This document shows positions 1 through 7,598 of a stretch of DNA of 21,294 nt, piece after piece. Each line of letters starts with the position of its first letter. The first letter of the stretch is position 1. A program made the position numbers and the translations under genes. The DNA is from DATCVA01 sp036567205 (GTDB lineage: Bacteria > Pseudomonadota > Gammaproteobacteria > Burkholderiales > Burkholderiaceae_B): NCBI GenBank assembly GCA_036567205.1, contig DATCVA010000150.1, forward strand, positions 1 to 21,294, written 5' to 3'. The notes under the pieces were generated by a model. It was given only the letters and a program-made list of their open reading frames with translations, was not told the DNA's origin and searched no databases.

Positions 1-928
1 GTGTACGCGGCACCACCGCCATATTCAACGGCCCATTAATTCCACCCGACGAACACGTAACTACGTCAATACCCCGCTCGCGCAAGGACGCAGACAACAC
101 GACCGTGTCGTCCATGCTCCAGGCGCCGCCATCTCCGTCTACCGCCGACACTCGAAAAAAAACAGGCTTGTCTTGCGGCCACACTGCCCGTACAGCTTCC
201 GAAATCTCGAGCGCCAAACGCATTCGGCCATGAATGTCTCCACCCCAGGCGTCGGTGCGGATATTCGCCAACGGCGACAGGAATTGATGAATCAAATAAC
301 CATGCGCCCCGTGAATTTCACAAATATCAAATCCGGCGTCCATGGCGCGTAATGCGGCAATGCGCCAGGTTTGCACAAGCTGTTTGATTTGGTCTTTATC
401 CAGTGCCTCAGGAATCAGGGCGCCGACTTTAGCGGCAATCTCGCTTGCCGAAATGCCTCGCCATGGCGCCATCCCGTTTTTCGCATCAGCCTCGGTCAGG
501 GGCTGAAAATTCGTCCATGGCGGCCCACAGGACGCTTTCCGGCCTGCGTGTCCTAACTGGATGGCAGGAATCGCGCCTGAAGCGCGTATGAAATCAGTAA
601 TCCGGCGATAGGCCGTCACGTGCTCATCGGTATAAATACCCGCACACCCATATGTCTTCCGGCCCCTGGCCTCTACCGCGGTTTCCTCGCAGAAGACAAT
701 GCCTGCGCCCCCAGCCGCAAACTTGCCCAGGTGAACGAGGTGCCAGTCAGACGGCGTTCCGTCAACCGAGGCGTACTGGCACATTGGCGACACGACCACT
801 CTATTGCGACTGGTCAGTCCACGAAGCTGAACAGGCGAAAGAAGCAAGGGACGGCTTAGCTCGTGAGACTCGGGGGGTGATCCACCAGGAGTCACTGACG
901 GCGGAATGGAAAGTTTTGATGATTTCAT
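1..928 (-). CDS. Old Yellow Enzyme-family NADH:flavin oxidoreductase (YqjM/xenobiotic reductase-like), C-terminus outside window
   Basis: Translating the minus strand from the ATG at 928 gives 309 residues with no stop before the window edge; the family is about 360 residues, so some 50 are missing. Family marks are VSPMCQYAS (Cys50 and Tyr52, matching Cys26/Tyr28 of YqjM), GKFAAGGAG, QLGHAGRKAS (about 124-133), and CEIHGAHGYLIHQFLSP (about 203-219), whose His206/His209 match the substrate-binding His pair. The family is an FMN-bound TIM barrel reducing activated C=C bonds (enones, enoates) with NAD(P)H in the cytoplasm. The start overlaps the stop of the upstream receptor gene (ATGA), with AAGGAA some 12 bases upstream, so the two are probably translationally coupled. 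There are about 24 extra N-terminal residues compared with YqjM. The natural substrate cannot be told from sequence; family assignment is secure. Confidence 0.9.
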   Translation of the reverse strand, partial: MKSSKLSIPPSVTPGGSPPESHELSRPLLLSPVQLRGLTSRNRVVVSPMCQYASVDGTPSDWHLVHLGKFAAGGAGIVFCEETAVEARGRKTYGCAGIYTDEHVTAYRRITDFIRASGAIPAIQLGHAGRKASCGPPWTNFQPLTEADAKNGMAPWRGISASEIAAKVGALIPEALDKDQIKQLVQTWRIAALRAMDAGFDICEIHGAHGYLIHQFLSPLANIRTDAWGGDIHGRMRLALEISEAVRAVWPQDKPVFFRVSAVDGDGGAWSMDDTVVLSASLRERGIDVVTCSSGGINGPLNMAVVPRT

Positions 929-1914
929 TTGAGACTAATATTCCTTTCCGAGATTACTTTGCCCCACTTTTCATATTCGGCCTTGGCATAAGCCGCGTAT
1001 TCAGACGGCTCTCCTCCGGTAAGCTCATAGCCAAATGAACTTAAGCGCTTCACAACGAGGGGATCCTTCAGTGCCGCTGCCAACGCAGCATGAAGCTTCG
1101 TCACGACTTCGTCAGAAACCTTGGCAGGCGCGAACAACCCAAAAGACGTCAAAGACTCAAACCCCGGCACACCTGCTTCAGCAATAGTCGGTACGTTGGG
1201 TATGGAAGGAGTTCGGGTACCGCCGCTGGTTCCCAACGCCCGAATCGCACCGCTTCGAATTAAGGGCTCGCCGATGCTGATATCAACAAAAGCAGCCATT
1301 GTGTCCTTGGCCAGAACGCTCTGCACAGCAGGCGCCCCGCCACGATATGGCACATGCAACATTTCGGTGCCCGTCATTCCCAAAAACATTTCCATCGCTA
1401 AATGGCTGGACCCCCCGTGCCCCGCCGAAGCAAAAGGGACCTTTCCCGGATTTTTCTTCAGATAGGCAATGAATTCTTTTACCGTATGTGCAGGAACAGA
1501 GGGATGTACGCTTAAGATCTGTGGATTACCGCCAATCATACCCACGGGCCTGAAGTCTTTATCAAGGTCAAAAGGCAGATCTTTGTAATAGTGGGGCGCC
1601 ATGGCAAAAGTGCTATTGGTTCCCAGAAGAATAGTGTACCCATCCGGCGCCGCCTGAGCCACATTACGGTAGCCGATGGTACCTGTCGCCCCGGGCTTGT
1701 TCTCTACGACAATCGAAACCCCCAGGTGTTTCGCCATGCTATCGGCCAAAACACGGCCAAGGACATCTGTCGAGCCGCCAACCGACCACGGAATCACCAT
1801 GGTGACCGGACGCTCCGGATAGGCCGACGCGGCAGTGCTAACACCGGGAAAAAGCATTGGACAGAGAAACAGACCTAAAACTCCAACGAACTTACGTAAA
1901 GCGGCAATACGCAT
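925..1914 (-). CDS. Bug/TctC-family periplasmic solute-binding receptor (1 of 5)
   Basis: The product is 329 residues, normal for TctC-type (tripartite tricarboxylate transporter) receptors. Residues 1 to about 30 form a Sec signal peptide: a basic start, a hydrophobic core and an A-x-A-like end before AYPERPV. The ligand-loop motif GGSTDVLGR (Asp50) is present; in characterised Bug proteins this loop holds a ligand carboxylate. VPYRGGAPAV and the NVPTIAEAGVPG block are further family hallmarks. AAGGGGA lies just upstream of the ATG. It is the first gene of a two-gene unit with the flavin oxidoreductase, suggesting the reductase acts on the imported compound. No tctA or tctB permease gene is in the window, so it may use a permease encoded elsewhere or act as a sensor. 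Ligand unknown. Confidence 0.93.
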   Translation of the reverse strand: MRIAALRKFVGVLGLFLCPMLFPGVSTAASAYPERPVTMVIPWSVGGSTDVLGRVLADSMAKHLGVSIVVENKPGATGTIGYRNVAQAAPDGYTILLGTNSTFAMAPHYYKDLPFDLDKDFRPVGMIGGNPQILSVHPSVPAHTVKEFIAYLKKNPGKVPFASAGHGGSSHLAMEMFLGMTGTEMLHVPYRGGAPAVQSVLAKDTMAAFVDISIGEPLIRSGAIRALGTSGGTRTPSIPNVPTIAEAGVPGFESLTSFGLFAPAKVSDEVVTKLHAALAAALKDPLVVKRLSSFGYELTGGEPSEYAAYAKAEYEKWGKVISERNISLK

Positions 1915-2185
1915 TTCAGTCCCCTTAAGGTGAATTCAACTATGCCGACCGTATTCGGTGCTTTTATGAAGGAGTGTTTACTATCGACCAGGGGTACCCA
2001 TTTATACAAATTGAAAATTCTTATCTATTAATGGACAAATGAAATAGATCGTCGGCTGAGGCGCCGCCCGGCCCGCCCCCGTAGAAGACTTTGGTAGCGA
2101 GCCAACGCACGGCATGCCGATAGCTGTCGATTCGTTAAAGTGATAATTTATTAATATTAAAAATAATTTAATATGTAAAATCAAT

Positions 2186-2214
2186 TTGTCATATAAGTGT
2201 CGCTATCTTAGACT
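2186..2214 (+). promoter_or_regulatory. Predicted sigma70 promoter for the receptor-crotonase-oxidoreductase unit
   Basis: TTGTCA (2186-2191, 5 of 6 consensus) is followed after exactly 17 bases by TAGACT (2209-2214, 4 of 6). It lies at the downstream edge of an AT-rich stretch that could act as an UP-like element. Transcription would begin near 2221, giving a leader of about 120 bases. This is a match by eye only. Confidence 0.4.
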
Positions 2215-2280
2215 ATGGCATGTAGTCAGAATTAAATGGCGTTCCTGTGCTTGGGCAAGCTAATGTGCGTCTTTAGACGG

Positions 2281-2298
2281 CTGTGCCGACGGGCACAG
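2281..2298 (+). other. Leader stem-loop upstream of second receptor gene
   Basis: CTGTGCC and GGCACAG form perfect 7-bp arms around a GACG loop, 44 bases before the ATG. No U-tract follows, so it is not a classical terminator. It could stabilise the leader or be a protein-binding dyad. Confidence 0.4.
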
Positions 2299-2342
2299 TT
2301 CAACAAACCAACCCGCCCGATTTCGCGAGTATTGGAGACAAA

Positions 2343-3338
2343 ATGAAAAAGCATAAAGTAAGTGTGTTGACCCTGACCCTGGCATGTATGGGACTGTTTA
2401 GTATCGTAACGCCAAGCATTGCAGCCGACGAAGCAAGCAATTTCCCAAATCGGGCTGTTACCATCGTCAGTCCCTTTGCCGCCGGGGGCGCCACTGACGT
2501 ACTTGCACGCCTCGTTGCTCATCGCCTGGGCGAAATCTGGAAGCAATCTGTCGTTGTAGAGAACAAGGCCGGCGCTGGCGGTGTCATCGCAACGGCTGCC
2601 GTCGCCAACTCAAAGGCGGACGGCTACACACTGCTATTGGGGTCTGTCGGGCCAATCGAAGTCCTGCCCAGCCTTTTGAAGGAACTGCCCTATGATCCTG
2701 AAAAAGACCTGGATGCCGTCTCCATGCTGGTTAATGTGGAAAACGTGCTTGTCGTCAATAATGCAGTGCCTGCAAAATCCGTTAAAGAGCTGATCGAGCT
2801 TGCAAAGAAAGACCCTGGAAGCCTGAATTTCGGCTCTTCGGGTATTGGAACCACCGGCCATTTGGCGGGCGAAGTCTTCAAACAGCAAGCCAATGTAGAT
2901 ATGCTGCATGTACCTTACCGTGGTGGGGCTCCAGCCGCTAACGCACTGCTCGCCGGCGATGTCCAACTAAGTTTCGCTACGGTGCCTTCCGTCGTTGGCC
3001 ATATCAACGCGGGCAAGCTTCGTCCCCTTGCTGTCACCGGTTCTGAACCATTAAGCGCTTTGCCAGGTGTGCCTCCCATCAAGGACGAGGGTGTGCCCGA
3101 TTACCGGATCGCGTCCTGGTACGGCCTGCTGGCGCCCGACGGTACGCCACCTGCCGTTATCAGTAAAATCCATGCGGATGTGCAGCAGGTGCTGGCCATG
3201 CCCGATGTTAAGACAACCTTGCTCGAGCAGGGGTGGACTACGGTAAGCGCGTCCGTAGAACAAATGCAAAATAACATATCGAGCGGCATTAAAGAATGGA
3301 AGGTCGTGCTAGAACGCGCAGGAATCCAGCCGCGCTAA
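2343..3338 (+). CDS. Bug/TctC-family periplasmic solute-binding receptor (2 of 5)
   Basis: The start is set at 2343 because GGAG sits 5 bases upstream and the resulting protein opens with a proper signal peptide: MKKHK, a hydrophobic core, then SIAADE near residue 28. An in-frame extension to 2283 adds 20 non-signal residues that would bury the leader. The 331-residue product has GGATDVLAR (Asp52), a PYRGGAPAA block and the PGVPPIKDEGVP block typical of the family. It begins a plus-strand unit with a crotonase-fold gene 17 bases downstream and an MDR oxidoreductase after that. The ligand is probably a carboxylate whose CoA thioester or enone form is handled by those enzymes; this is inference from context. 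Confidence 0.93.
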   Translation: MKKHKVSVLTLTLACMGLFSIVTPSIAADEASNFPNRAVTIVSPFAAGGATDVLARLVAHRLGEIWKQSVVVENKAGAGGVIATAAVANSKADGYTLLLGSVGPIEVLPSLLKELPYDPEKDLDAVSMLVNVENVLVVNNAVPAKSVKELIELAKKDPGSLNFGSSGIGTTGHLAGEVFKQQANVDMLHVPYRGGAPAANALLAGDVQLSFATVPSVVGHINAGKLRPLAVTGSEPLSALPGVPPIKDEGVPDYRIASWYGLLAPDGTPPAVISKIHADVQQVLAMPDVKTTLLEQGWTTVSASVEQMQNNISSGIKEWKVVLERAGIQPR

Positions 3339-3355
3339 AGCCCAACGGAGACAGA

Positions 3356-4147
3356 ATGACTCAAGCTATATCGTTAACTGAACAGTCCGGCCGCGGTGTG
3401 CAGTGGCTGGTGTTTGACAACCAGCCGCGGCGTAACGCCATGACGCTGGCCATGTGGCAGCAGGCGGAACAGGAAATTCAGCAGTATCAACAAGACCCGC
3501 TCGTCAAAGCTGTAATCATGCGCGGGGCGGGCGACCAAGCCTTTGTTTCAGGCGCGGATATCTCGCAGTTCGAAAGCCAGCGCAACAATGCCGACGCAGC
3601 AAAACACTATGCGAAAACCTCCGATCGTGCTCGCGCAGCGTTGTCTTCGTTTGAAAAACCCCTGATTGCCATGGTGCGCGGCTACTGTTTCGGAGCAGGT
3701 GTCGATATCGCCTTGCGTGCGGATATCCGTATTGCCGGCGATGATGCCGTCTTTTGCATACCCGCCGCACGCCTGGGACTTGCCTATGGTTTTGACAGCG
3801 TAAAGCTGCTGGCTCAATTGGTCGGGCCGTCAGTCGCCAAGGATCTGCTGCTAAGCGGATGCAGGCTAAACGCTCAGGAAGCACTACGCGTTGGACTGGT
3901 CAACCGTGTCTACCCGGCAGCGCAGCTGGAAGCGGAAGTGGCCGCGTATGGCGCAACGATTGCAGCCAATGCGCCGCTAACCATGCGTTCAGCGAAATTT
4001 AGTATCGACCAGGTTTTTACGGACGCCGGGCAGCGCGACATGCCGCGCGTCGAACAACTGATCTGGGATTGTTTCGACAGTGAAGACTATAAGGAAGGGC
4101 GGCTTGCTTTTAAAGAAAAACGTTCGCCCGTCTTTCAGGGCCGCTGA
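3356..4147 (+). CDS. Crotonase-fold (enoyl-CoA hydratase/isomerase superfamily) protein lacking both classical catalytic Glu residues
   Basis: The start at 3356 is supported by GGAG 5 bases upstream; the frame is open to 3296 but that overlaps the receptor gene. The 263-residue length is normal for the family. The CoA-binding/oxyanion region VSGADIS (about 64-70) and GYCFGAGVDIAL (109-120) are clear. Aligning by eye to rat mitochondrial hydratase (Glu144 in GGCEL, Glu164 in QPEI), the first Glu is Asp117 and the second is Ala137. A standard syn-hydration mechanism is therefore doubtful; isomerase, decarboxylase, hydrolase or ring-modifying chemistry on a CoA thioester is as likely. The C-terminus FKEKRSPVFQGR is typical. 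It lies between a receptor and an MDR reductase, probably co-transcribed. Confidence 0.88.
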   Translation: MTQAISLTEQSGRGVQWLVFDNQPRRNAMTLAMWQQAEQEIQQYQQDPLVKAVIMRGAGDQAFVSGADISQFESQRNNADAAKHYAKTSDRARAALSSFEKPLIAMVRGYCFGAGVDIALRADIRIAGDDAVFCIPAARLGLAYGFDSVKLLAQLVGPSVAKDLLLSGCRLNAQEALRVGLVNRVYPAAQLEAEVAAYGATIAANAPLTMRSAKFSIDQVFTDAGQRDMPRVEQLIWDCFDSEDYKEGRLAFKEKRSPVFQGR

Positions 4148-4178
4148 TACGCTATTAACTCCCCCAGGAGGCTGACTT

Positions 4179-5171
4179 ATGTCATCCACTTTTTTTGGCC
4201 GCTGTATTTATGTAAACGCATTCGGCGGCCCAGAGGTACTAACGCCGGGCACCACCACAGTTGCCGCGCCGCAGGCTGGTGAAGCCGTCATACGCTACAC
4301 CGTTATCGGCGTGAATTTCGCAGACACTTACCAACGCTCTGGGGACGTCCATAACGATGCGCTCAACCCTCCTTTTATTCCCGGTATGCATGGCGTGGGG
4401 GTGGTCGTGGCTTTGGGCGCAGATGTGTCGGGCCTAGCCGTTGGAGACCGCGTTACTTACGTTGGAGGCCCGGGCGCCTATACGGAATATCGCAGGCTGC
4501 CGGCACACAGGCTAATACGCCTGCCGGACGAACTGAGCGATGAACTGCTGGCCGCGGCCTATGCCCGTGGCTTGACCTGCCAATACCTGCTTAAACAACT
4601 GCACAAAGTACAGCCGGGCGAAACGATTCTGGTGCATGCGGCGGCAGGCGGCGTGGGGCAGCTGCTTGTTCAATGGGCTAAACACCTGGGCGCCACCGTT
4701 ATTGGCACGGTAGGAACGAAAGCCAAGGCTGAACAAGTAAAGGCTCTAGGGTGCGATCACGCCATCGTGTACACCGAAGAAGATTTCGTTGAGCGCGTGC
4801 AAGACATTACCGGCGGTGCGGGCGTGCCTGTCGTTTACGACTCTGTCGGGGCTGCGACTTTCCATAAATCGCTAGCCTGCCTTTCCCCCGCTGGTTTGGC
4901 AATCAACTACGGCACGGCGTCCGGCCCTGTACCTCCTCTTTCCCTGCAAGACTTGCATAGCAAGTCGCTAAGCGTATGCCGGCCCACCATGCGTAACTGG
5001 ATCGCAACACGTGAAGCCCTGGAAACGGCGTCGGCGGATGTATTCGAGATGCTGAAGCTTGGCGTGCTTTCCATCAAGGTAGACCAGGTGCTTGGACTGG
5101 AGCAGGCGGCTCAGGCGCACACTTTATTAGAGAGCAGAACCGTAAAGGGCGCGATCGTCTTGAAAACATAA
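4179..5171 (+). CDS. Quinone oxidoreductase-like MDR-superfamily NAD(P)H-dependent oxidoreductase
   Basis: A strong AGGAGG at 4166-4171 precedes the ATG by 7 bases. The 330-residue product has the N-terminal GroES-like domain (VNAFGGPEVL, GVNFADTYQRSG, PGMHGVG at 69-75) and the Rossmann motif AAAGGVGQ at 154-161, followed by the LGATVIGTVGT strand. No structural-zinc Cys cluster is visible, as in the zeta-crystallin/Qor branch. Such enzymes reduce quinones or enones, or enoyl thioesters, with NADPH in the cytoplasm. The usual PG.E..G motif carries His at the Glu position. It is the last gene of the plus-strand unit starting at 2343 and is followed by a hairpin. Exact substrate unknown. Confidence 0.9.
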   Translation: MSSTFFGRCIYVNAFGGPEVLTPGTTTVAAPQAGEAVIRYTVIGVNFADTYQRSGDVHNDALNPPFIPGMHGVGVVVALGADVSGLAVGDRVTYVGGPGAYTEYRRLPAHRLIRLPDELSDELLAAAYARGLTCQYLLKQLHKVQPGETILVHAAAGGVGQLLVQWAKHLGATVIGTVGTKAKAEQVKALGCDHAIVYTEEDFVERVQDITGGAGVPVVYDSVGAATFHKSLACLSPAGLAINYGTASGPVPPLSLQDLHSKSLSVCRPTMRNWIATREALETASADVFEMLKLGVLSIKVDQVLGLEQAAQAHTLLESRTVKGAIVLKT

Positions 5172-5227
5172 GGCCTTATCGGTCCCATGCCGGTCAAGCT
5201 TTCTATGACTGGAGCAGGTTAAGCTCG

Positions 5228-5264
5228 TTGCCCTGCTCTGGCAGCATTAAGCCAGGCAGGGCAA
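5228..5264. terminator. Bidirectional hairpin between convergent genes
   Basis: TTGCCCTGC (5228-5236) pairs with GCAGGGCAA (5256-5264), and CTGGC (5238-5242) with GCCAG (5251-5255), with one bulged T and an 8-base loop. It sits between the convergent MDR oxidoreductase and LysR genes. There is no U-tract on either side, so the termination role is inferred from position and strength. Confidence 0.55.
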
Positions 5265-5286
5265 TCATGAGTCCAACATTTGGAAA

Positions 5287-6189
5287 TCAACCGTAAAGCC
5301 TGTCGTTGCATAGACCAGTTTTCAAAAACTCAATCAATGCATGCGTGGCCGCGCTTATGTGCCTGGCAGGAGGTGTCAGCAGGAAGATCTTCGCGCCAAA
5401 GACACTGATTTTGTAATACTCCAGTAGCCGCACGAGCTGTCCATCCTGAAGCTCGTGCCTGACCATATACCTTGGCAAAAACCCAACTCCCGCGCCCCCC
5501 AGAATCGCCTGTTTCAAGAAAAAGAAATTTTCTGAACACAAGACCGGCTCCAGCTCGACATTTCTGCTTCCGCCACCATAACGACCAGTTACTTTAAGGG
5601 CCTGTCCCACCGCCGAAGAACAAACAATATCGACAGAGTGCAAGTCCTCTAGTACATCAATGTCATTTCGTCCGTGCAAGTACGCGGGACTGGCACAAGC
5701 GATCCACTCCACATCGGCCAGCACCGTTGCGCTGGCGTTTCCGGGCGGGGTCGATGTAACCCGTAACGCAATATCAATTCCATCCTCTACCAAGTTGGAC
5801 ACCTGATTGCTAAACACCACATTAAGCGCGACTTCGGGATACTTTTTTCTGAACTCTACCAGCAGGTCTGCCACGACAACATGCCCAAGCCCGGCGGATA
5901 CACTCAAGTTGACCTGCCCCGTAACAGAATTGGCTGCGTTCGATAGCACGGCCTTCATCGCCGCAACTTCTTGCAGCATATTCTGGCCGTGTTTATAAAT
6001 TTCGGCGCCCATCCCGGTAAGCTGCATGGTCTTGGTCGTTCGATGCAATAGCTGCACACCCAGCTGGTCTTCGAAGACCTTCAGTCTATGGCTTAAATTG
6101 GCGCGTGACATTCTGCGCTTACGCGCTGCCTCACTAAGGCTGCCGGCATCGACAATATCAATGAAAAGATGAAGAGCGTTTAGATCCAT
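5287..6189 (-). CDS. LysR-family transcriptional regulator (1 of 3)
   Basis: The 300-residue product has the LysR winged HTH at residues 1-60 (LHLFIDIVDAGSLSEAARKR, then an SRANLSHRLKVFEDQLGVQLL recognition/linker region) and an effector domain from about 90 onwards (VNLSVSAGLGHVVVADLL). The LLHRTTKTMQLTGMG wing is typical of the CrgA/DsdC-like 'LysR with TTR' subgroup. It is divergent from the acyl-CoA dehydrogenase gene, with a perfect dyad between them, so it most likely controls that gene and itself. No clear Shine-Dalgarno precedes the ATG, so translation may be weak. The effector is unknown, plausibly an intermediate of the acid degraded by the adjacent enzymes. Confidence 0.93.
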   Translation of the reverse strand: MDLNALHLFIDIVDAGSLSEAARKRRMSRANLSHRLKVFEDQLGVQLLHRTTKTMQLTGMGAEIYKHGQNMLQEVAAMKAVLSNAANSVTGQVNLSVSAGLGHVVVADLLVEFRKKYPEVALNVVFSNQVSNLVEDGIDIALRVTSTPPGNASATVLADVEWIACASPAYLHGRNDIDVLEDLHSVDIVCSSAVGQALKVTGRYGGGSRNVELEPVLCSENFFFLKQAILGGAGVGFLPRYMVRHELQDGQLVRLLEYYKISVFGAKIFLLTPPARHISAATHALIEFLKTGLCNDRLYG

Positions 6190-6204
6190 AATTTGTCGTA
6201 ATTG

Positions 6205-6231
6205 ATACTGTCAACTTTTATTTGACAGTAT
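6205..6231. promoter_or_regulatory. Perfect inverted repeat, likely LysR operator overlapping promoters
   Basis: ATACTGTCAA (6205-6214) and TTGACAGTAT (6222-6231) are perfect 10-bp arms around a 7-base spacer. Each arm contains TTGACA, the consensus -35 hexamer, one facing each way. A further half-site GTCAA lies at 6240-6244, exactly 30 bases after the one at 6210-6214. The gap separates the LysR gene from the acyl-CoA dehydrogenase gene. Operator function is inferred. Confidence 0.65.
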
Positions 6232-6306
6232 AGTCAGCCGTCAAGTTTTAAGGAAGCGGTCTTATTATGGCAATTGGCTAACCACTCCACCCACCGGGCG
6301 AAAATC

Positions 6307-7464
6307 ATGGCACTCGACGACGAAACCTTTCACTTATTGCGCTCAAGCGTGCAGCGATTTATTGATCAACGATTAAAGCCGGCGGAAGATATTCTTGAAG
6401 AGACCGATGACGTACCCGCCGAAATTATTCAAGACATGAAAGACCTTGGACTTTTTGGCCTGTCGATTCCAGAGCAATACGGCGGAATAGGGTTGTCCAT
6501 GGCCCAGGAATGCGATGTCATCTACGACTTCGGACATACCTCGTACGCATATCGATCGGTTTTCGGGACAAACGTCGGCATCGGCTCGCAAGGCATACTC
6601 ATGGACGGCACAGAGGAACAAAAGCAAACCTGGCTGCCGCGCATAGCATCGGGCGAGTGGACCATTTCATTTGCACTGACAGAGCCCGGTGCCGGTTCTG
6701 ATGCCGCCTCGTTAAAGACCACCGCCACACTTCAAAACGACCGCTACATCATTAACGGCAGCAAACGCTTCATTACCAATGCAACCCGCGCAAACGCCTT
6801 TACGCTAATGGCACGTACCGGAGGGCCCGGATCCGGTGGTATTACAGCGTTCGTCGTCCCCGCGGATACGCCTGGCATAACGCTGGGGAAACCTGACAAG
6901 AAAATGGGTCAGCGCGGCACCCGTACCTGCGACGTAATACTGGACAATGTCGAAGTGGATCGATCCAATATTATTGGCCTTATACCTGGCGCAGGCTTCA
7001 GTACGGCAATGAAAGTGCTGGATCGGGGGCGCCTGCATATCTCTGCCCTGGCATGCGGAATGGCCGACCGGCTAATACGCGATGCCGTCGATTACGCAAA
7101 GCAGCGCAAGCAATTTGGCCAGCCTATTGCCGAGTTCCAACTTGTACAGGCCATGCTTGCCGATAGTCAAACAGACCTCTACGCAGGTATGTCCATGGTT
7201 CAGGCCTCCGCCCTTCAATACGATGCAAATCCACCCGGAAACAGGAATCCCGAATTAAGCATGGCGGCTTCGTGTACTAAACTTTTCTGCACGGAAATGG
7301 TGGGCCGGGTAGCCGACCGGGCCGTGCAAATCCACGGCGGCGCGGGTTACATGAGCGAATACAAGGTAGAACGCTTTTACAGAGATGTGCGCCTGCTTAG
7401 ACTGTATGAAGGTACAAGCCAGATTCAGCAACTGATTATTGCCAAGCAATTACTGCGCCGTTGA
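6307..7464 (+). CDS. Acyl-CoA dehydrogenase
   Basis: From the ATG at 6307 the product is 385 residues, the usual ACAD length. The N-terminal helical domain ends near the FAD-binding motif SFALTEPGAGSDAAS (about 121-135); KRFITNA follows at 153-159. The C-terminal domain carries QIHGGAGYMSEYKVERFYRD and the catalytic base Glu368 in YEGTSQIQ. The enzyme oxidises an acyl-CoA to the trans-2-enoyl-CoA, passing electrons to ETF. The TTG at 6274 (396 residues) is an alternative start. The only good ribosome site, AAGGAAG at 6250-6256, is best spaced for an ATG at 6267 that opens a four-codon out-of-frame peptide, so the true start is uncertain. The gene appears monocistronic and LysR-controlled. The chain-length or aryl preference is not visible. 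Confidence 0.93.
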   Translation: MALDDETFHLLRSSVQRFIDQRLKPAEDILEETDDVPAEIIQDMKDLGLFGLSIPEQYGGIGLSMAQECDVIYDFGHTSYAYRSVFGTNVGIGSQGILMDGTEEQKQTWLPRIASGEWTISFALTEPGAGSDAASLKTTATLQNDRYIINGSKRFITNATRANAFTLMARTGGPGSGGITAFVVPADTPGITLGKPDKKMGQRGTRTCDVILDNVEVDRSNIIGLIPGAGFSTAMKVLDRGRLHISALACGMADRLIRDAVDYAKQRKQFGQPIAEFQLVQAMLADSQTDLYAGMSMVQASALQYDANPPGNRNPELSMAASCTKLFCTEMVGRVADRAVQIHGGAGYMSEYKVERFYRDVRLLRLYEGTSQIQQLIIAKQLLRR

Positions 7465-7598
7465 ATGCCAAATGTCCAATCGAGAACACACTTTTTGCCA
7501 ATAGAATTATTGATCGTTTACGTTTTGCGAAATCAATTTGATTCGTCATTGCAGGGCTTGTCCGGATTTTGAACGTACTTGCCAAACCGGGGCCGGGC
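7465..7598. other. Short convergent gap, no gene or clear terminator
   Basis: The 134 bases between the acyl-CoA dehydrogenase and the convergent LysR gene hold an imperfect AT-rich dyad (CGAAATCA / TGATTCG near 7528-7545). No GC-rich hairpin with a T-run was found. Confidence 0.4.

Larger units (their letters stand above)
1915..2342. promoter_or_regulatory. 428-bp divergent intergenic region between two receptor genes
   Basis: No coding sequence is convincing here. A GC-rich patch (about 2060-2100) gives way to an unusually AT-rich stretch (about 2130-2200), including the perfect 10-bp palindrome TTAATATTAA at 2151-2160. A rightward sigma70-like promoter and a leader stem-loop are listed separately. 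For the leftward gene, TATAAA read on the minus strand at 2006-2001 is a possible -10, but no good -35 accompanies it. No regulator gene adjoins this region, unlike the other divergent gaps in the window. Confidence 0.5.

Noticed and set aside
652..1038. 128-codon plus-strand frame spanning the receptor/reductase junction
   Set aside because: It lies antisense to the Old Yellow Enzyme gene start and receptor gene end, both strongly supported.
2130..2200. AT-rich stretch considered as a replication origin or attachment site
   Set aside because: No DnaA boxes, iterons, integrase gene or direct repeats were seen; it better fits a promoter-upstream region.
2283..2342. N-terminal extension of the second receptor gene to an upstream start at 2283
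   Set aside because: The start at 2343 has GGAG 5 bases upstream and gives a proper signal peptide; the extension overlaps the leader stem-loop and would bury the signal.
2232..2546. 104-codon minus-strand frame across the second receptor's leader and 5' end
   Set aside because: It overlaps a secure receptor gene and its promoter region and has no recognisable domain.
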